DNA from: Candidimonas nitroreducens
GTDB taxonomy: Bacteria > Pseudomonadota > Gammaproteobacteria > Burkholderiales > Burkholderiaceae_B
NCBI RefSeq assembly: GCF_002209565.1
Contig: NZ_NJIH01000008.1
Span: 186,001 to 250,000 of the forward strand
Reading direction: 5' to 3'
DNA length: 64,000 nt
Position 1 is the stretch's first letter. Each line of letters begins with the position of its first letter. Shown here one piece after another: positions 60,412 through 64,000 of the stretch. The position numbers were made by a program, and so were the translations under genes. The notes below the pieces were generated by a model that did not search any database, had not been told where the DNA came from, and saw only the letters and a list, made by a program, of their open reading frames with translations.

Positions 60412-61661
60412 ACCTGACGGATGCACAGCAAGCCATGCTCGACGGTGGCCAGGGTGCCGCGGTTCGGCAGGCGATGCAGATCCTTCGTGCCGTCGGCCTG
60501 GCCAAGCAGGCTCCATACTGCATTCCCGTGCGCTCCGCGCATGTCGGCCTGTCGGTGACGTCGCTGCGGGACGTCGGAGTGCGATGGCTGGAGTCCCTGG
60601 CCGACGATGGAGCCAGGGTTTGCGTTCCGACGACCACCAATGTGTTGTCGATCGATCGCGAGGCCGTAGGCGCCAGCCCGCGGGGCGATGCCGAGCTGCA
60701 GCAGCGCGCCTTGCATGCTCTGGCCCGCATGGGAGCGGCTACGACCTGTTCGTGCAATCCGTTTTCACAGGGGTATTTGCCGGCGCGGGGCGAGTCCGTG
60801 GCCTGGAGCGAATCGGCGACTGCTCCTTTTGTCAATGGTGTGCTGGGCGCCCGAACCAATCGGGAAGGCGCCACTGCGCTGGCGTCCGCCTTGACGGGAA
60901 TAACACCCTGCTACGGCATGCATCAAACCGCCGAACGGCGCGGGACGGCCGTATTCCGGGTGACAGCCGCATTGGCCGGGCTGGATGGCTTTCACCTTCT
61001 AGGCGCCGTGGTCGCGCGCCGGTGCGCAGACAGAATTCCCGTGCTTGTCGGGCTGCCGAGTTCAATAGCCCAAGACGATCTATACGGGTTCTGTGCCGCG
61101 TTTGCGACATATTCTTCGCTCTCCATGTTTCATATGGTTGGCGTCACTCCCGAAGCGCCTACGCTGCGGGCCGCGTTGGGGGGCGGTGCCGACGCCGGCC
61201 GGCCGCGCGGGCGTATCGAAACCACGCAGGATCCGCAACGCATTCAAGCCGATACGATGGACATCGGCGATCGCGATCTCGAAGCCCAGCGCAAGGCCAT
61301 CGATGGTCTCGGTGGCCTGCCGGCCGACGTGGCGGTCGTCGGCTGCCCCCATGTATCGCTTGCGCAGCTGCGGGAAATCGCCCTGTTGATGCACGGGCGC
61401 GCCGTAAGCCGGGACAAGACTTTCTTCGTACATACGAATGTCGTCGTCAGAGCCGAGGCCGCGAGGCTCGGGTTATTGGAAAAGCTGGTGCAGGCAGGGG
61501 TCAAGGTAACTTGCGACACGTGTGTCTACACCTCTTTGGACACGCTTTCCCGCCACAGCCGCTTATTGACGAATTCCTCGAAAATGGCCTTCCTGATGTC
61601 AAGCCGTGGCTTGTCGACCGCGCTGGCAAGTACTGCCGACTGCGTTCGGGCCATGACTTGA
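60408..61661 (+). CDS. Aconitase X large (catalytic) subunit
   Basis: A 417-residue AcnX catalytic subunit (DUF521). The three cysteines expected to bind the Fe-S cluster are there: Cys116 in TCSCNPFSQG, Cys313 in VVGCPHVSLAQL and Cys372 in TCDTCVY; LTNSSKMAF near the end is the family C-terminal motif, where other members commonly have a Gly in TNSGK. The N-terminus LTDAQQAMLDGGQGAAVRQA is typical. It should dehydrate a hydroxy acid; the substrate here is not the known proline or mevalonate intermediates judged by the neighbours (no proline racemase or mevalonate genes). Confidence 0.9.
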   Translation: MNLTDAQQAMLDGGQGAAVRQAMQILRAVGLAKQAPYCIPVRSAHVGLSVTSLRDVGVRWLESLADDGARVCVPTTTNVLSIDREAVGASPRGDAELQQRALHALARMGAATTCSCNPFSQGYLPARGESVAWSESATAPFVNGVLGARTNREGATALASALTGITPCYGMHQTAERRGTAVFRVTAALAGLDGFHLLGAVVARRCADRIPVLVGLPSSIAQDDLYGFCAAFATYSSLSMFHMVGVTPEAPTLRAALGGGADAGRPRGRIETTQDPQRIQADTMDIGDRDLEAQRKAIDGLGGLPADVAVVGCPHVSLAQLREIALLMHGRAVSRDKTFFVHTNVVVRAEAARLGLLEKLVQAGVKVTCDTCVYTSLDTLSRHSRLLTNSSKMAFLMSSRGLSTALASTADCVRAMT

Positions 61662-61712
61662 GTGATCCCGCCCGCTTAGGGCCCGCTTGTCTAAGAAGGG
61701 GCCGCACTGGCC

Positions 61713-62708
61713 CTAATCCACGGTCACGCCGGTTTCCTTTACCACCGTTGCCCAGCGAGAGATTTCACTGGACAGGAATTCCCGCGTCTCCTTGCGCCCC
61801 TTCCAAGCCGAATTGGCGCCAATCTCTTGGAGTTTTTTCTGCACCTCGGGTTTTGCGAATATTTTCTTGACCTCGCTGTTCAACATATTTGTGATTTCGG
61901 CAGGAGTGTCTTTGGGCGCAACCAGCACGAACCAGGGCGCCGCCACCAGGTTCTTCAACCCCAGCTCCTTGAGCGTCGGCGTGTTCGGCAGTTCCGGGTT
62001 CCTTGACTCGGAGGCAACCGCCAAGGCCCGCAATTTATTCGCGCGGATCTGCGATATGACGGCCGGCATGTTGTCGAAATCGATGTCGACGTGGCCGCCG
62101 AGCAAGTCCAGAACGGCCGGGCCGCTGCCTTTGTAGGGAATCATGTTCAGCTTCGTCCCCGTGTCCAGTTGAAACAGCGCGGTGAGCAGGTGGTGCATGG
62201 ATCCGACCGCAGGCAAGGCCGCCCTGACGCTGCCGGGCTTTTGCTTGGCGATGCGTATCAAGTCTTTGATGGAGCGCGCCGGGAAATTGGGATTGGCGGT
62301 CACGACCACGGTCACGTCTATCAGCGTGGCTATGGCGGAAAAATCGCGCATTACGTCGTAATGGATTTTGTTTTTGTATAGCGCCAGTGAGGTGGCCATG
62401 GGCCCCGACGATGCCGCCAGCAAGGTATAGCCATCGGGCTTGGCCTTGGCGACCAGCTCCGTGCCGATGATGCCGCCGGCTCCGCCGCGATTCTCGACGA
62501 TGAAGGGTTGCCGCAGGTCGGCTTGCAGATACTGCGCCAACAGGCGGCCGACGATGTCGTTGGTGCCTCCTGGAGGAAAGGGCACCACGATCGTCACGGG
62601 CCTGGCCGGATAGCCTGTGGAGGTGTTCGGGGAGACGGTCTTCGCCTGCACTTGGACGGCGCTGGATAGGCCCAGCACCAACGCAGCAAATTGCATGGAA
62701 ATTTTCAT
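61713..62708 (-). CDS. Bug-family (TctC) solute-binding protein
   Basis: A 331-residue periplasmic receptor with a signal peptide (about 1-22, ends VQVQA). Signatures: RPVTIVVPFPPGGTND, IVENRGGAGGIIGTE, AKPDGYTLL, MIPYKGSGPAVLDLLGGHV. The start at 62708 has an AAAGGAAAG ribosome site. It converges on the aconitase X operon and is divergent from the acyl-CoA dehydrogenase gene (214-base gap). Like the other receptor in this window it has no TctAB partner nearby. It probably binds the acid that is degraded by the surrounding enzymes. Confidence 0.93.
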   Translation of the reverse strand: MKISMQFAALVLGLSSAVQVQAKTVSPNTSTGYPARPVTIVVPFPPGGTNDIVGRLLAQYLQADLRQPFIVENRGGAGGIIGTELVAKAKPDGYTLLAASSGPMATSLALYKNKIHYDVMRDFSAIATLIDVTVVVTANPNFPARSIKDLIRIAKQKPGSVRAALPAVGSMHHLLTALFQLDTGTKLNMIPYKGSGPAVLDLLGGHVDIDFDNMPAVISQIRANKLRALAVASESRNPELPNTPTLKELGLKNLVAAPWFVLVAPKDTPAEITNMLNSEVKKIFAKPEVQKKLQEIGANSAWKGRKETREFLSSEISRWATVVKETGVTVD

Positions 62709-62922
62709 TGCTTTCCTTTGGTTCGGTTTGCTGTTTGTAAATGCTTCGGGTTTCAGAAGTATGGACGTATCCGGTGGGGGGGTTATAGCTTGTCTTGATA
62801 TGCGAAACAGCATGGCTGGAGGCTATTTCCCGAGCCTTATGCTGTGCATGGCAACAATTGGCGTGTGGCGACGCATTGATTCCGGCACACCCGGTCATAC
62901 CCAGTCTAAAAGGAACAAATCC

Positions 62923-64000
62923 ATGGCTTTAGATTTCAGCTTTACCCCCGAGCAGGAAGAGTTTCGTGCGTTCGTGGCCGATCTGGCGCGCCGTGAGATT
63001 TTGCCTCATGCGCGCGAGTGTGACGAGAAGGAGGAAATGCCCTGGCACGCCATAAAAAAGATGGCCGAGGCCGGGCTGTTCGGGATCATTGCCCCCAAGA
63101 GCCTGGGGGGCCAGGAACTCGATTACATACACCTGGGAATTGCGATAGAAGAGATCGGCCGGGTCGATACCAGCTGCTCCATGATTTGCTCCATACAGAA
63201 CTCGATGCCCAATCTGGTTCCCGGCTGGGGCGACGACATACGGCGCGAAGTGATCCGGGGCGAGAAGCTGCTGTCCATCGCCACCTCTGAAAGAGACGCG
63301 GGTTCCGATGTGTCGAATATGGAAACCGAGGCGCGCGTCGAGGGTGACGAGTACGTGATAAATGGCCAGAAGATCCACGTCAGCCTGATGCCCGGAGCCG
63401 GCTATATGGGGGTGACGGCAAAAGTTACCGGGGCGGACGGCTCCCAGCGCATCAACTTCCTGCGCGTGCCGTCCGACCTGCCCGGGATAAGTACCGAGAT
63501 CATGCCGGAAATGGGTGCGCGGGCCCATCAACTTGCCATTGTCAATTTCAAGAATGTGCGCATTCCGGTCACGGATGTGCTTGGCGGGAAAGGGCAGGGC
63601 AAAGCGGCGCTCTACGCCCGTTGGAATGTGACCCGCTGTCTGAGTGCGCTCAATGCCTTGGGAACCGCGCAACAGGTGCTGGATGAAACCATCGATTTTG
63701 TCAAGCGCAAGAAGGTGTATGGCCGCCCCATCGGAATGTTCCAGGCGGTCAGCTTCCCCTTGGTGGAGCACTACACCCGCATAGAAAGCTGCCGCCTCAT
63801 GGCATACAAGGGCTTGTGGATGAACACCCAGGGCCAGAACGCGGCGCGGGTGGCGGGCATGGCTAAATGGAGCGGTATTACCTCGTCGGTGCAGGCCGTC
63901 TATGACTGCTTGCAGATGTATGGAGCATCGGGGTATCTGAAAGAGCTGGACATCGAGCGCCGCTATCGCGATGTGATCGCCCTGACGTTTACCGGCGGCA
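62923..64000 (+). CDS. Acyl-CoA dehydrogenase, cut by the window edge
   Basis: The first 359 codons of an FAD acyl-CoA dehydrogenase that continues past the window. It begins MALDFSFTPEQEEFRAFV behind an AAAAGGAAC ribosome site. Seen are the GLFGIIAPKSLGGQELDY motif, SERDAGSDVSNME (FAD-binding strand), INGQKIHVSL, KKVYGRPIGMFQAVSF and IERRYRDVIALTF. The usual catalytic glutamate position near YEGT reads FTGG here, so the base may be elsewhere or the enzyme belongs to a divergent subgroup. It would introduce the double bond ahead of the MaoC hydratase. Confidence 0.92.
   Translation, partial: MALDFSFTPEQEEFRAFVADLARREILPHARECDEKEEMPWHAIKKMAEAGLFGIIAPKSLGGQELDYIHLGIAIEEIGRVDTSCSMICSIQNSMPNLVPGWGDDIRREVIRGEKLLSIATSERDAGSDVSNMETEARVEGDEYVINGQKIHVSLMPGAGYMGVTAKVTGADGSQRINFLRVPSDLPGISTEIMPEMGARAHQLAIVNFKNVRIPVTDVLGGKGQGKAALYARWNVTRCLSALNALGTAQQVLDETIDFVKRKKVYGRPIGMFQAVSFPLVEHYTRIESCRLMAYKGLWMNTQGQNAARVAGMAKWSGITSSVQAVYDCLQMYGASGYLKELDIERRYRDVIALTFTGG

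Noticed and set aside
1-64000. CRISPR array, insertion sequence with transposase, or rRNA operon
   Set aside because: No regularly spaced repeats with unique spacers, no transposase-like gene and no rRNA signature were seen anywhere in the window.

Overview
The window is GC-rich chromosomal DNA from a beta-proteobacterium, most likely a member of the Alcaligenaceae (Bordetella/Pusillimonas-like); the genus cannot be fixed from sequence reading alone. The pointers are the gene order glyA-nrdR-ribD-ribE, two stand-alone Bug-type (TctC family) solute receptors, a pentapeptide MXKDX repeat protein, and many short acyl-CoA catabolic operons. Almost all of the window is dense coding sequence on both strands with short gaps.

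0-12 kb is mostly core housekeeping: the end of rpsI with its terminator, argC, a membrane-anchored coiled-coil protein, erpA, anmK and an M23 peptidase on the minus strand, tyrS, a PEBP-family protein, then glyA, nrdR, ribD and ribE, ending at a tRNA-Ser(GGA). 12-13.7 kb is a small, degraded accessory island: the tRNA-Ser is followed by a terminator, a cluster of inverted/direct repeats, the wreck of a P4-like tyrosine integrase, a HI1419/HI1420-type toxin-antitoxin pair whose toxin message looks nearly leaderless, and non-coding remnants. 13.7-24 kb holds a two-gene lipoate ligase, small stress and membrane proteins, a three-PAS LuxR regulator, a LacI regulator with a possible operator, a His-rich lipoprotein, queC, an OmpR/HK two-component pair and the MXKDX protein.

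24-31 kb is again core: trhO, fabI, mltD, gloB, a methyltransferase, rnhA, dnaQ and tRNA-Val(CAC). 31-40 kb is envelope-oriented: a cupin, an AT-rich intergenic stretch with a Fur-box-like site and an octamer tandem repeat, a large autotransporter with a HExxH metalloprotease-like passenger, and a giant AsmA/DUF748 protein. 40-45 kb is a catabolic unit (XRE-cupin regulator, FAD-dependent oxidase, Bug receptor, amidase) with a clear palindromic operator. 45-53 kb holds mntH, a thiopurine-methyltransferase-like gene, a PhzF protein, a fosmidomycin-resistance-type MFS exporter with a divergent AraC regulator, serA and a D,D-carboxypeptidase.

The most interesting part is 52.9 kb to the right edge: two divergent operons and flanking genes (SCPx-type thiolase-like protein, DUF35 OB/Zn partner, MaoC hydratase, MFE2-like SDR; family III CoA-transferase, MmgE/PrpD, an atypical SDR, both subunits of aconitase X; a Bug receptor; an acyl-CoA dehydrogenase). 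Together they encode uptake, CoA activation, dehydrogenation, hydration, oxidation and C-C cleavage of an acid I cannot identify, with an aconitase X step that does not belong to any standard beta-oxidation scheme. The cluster continues beyond the window.
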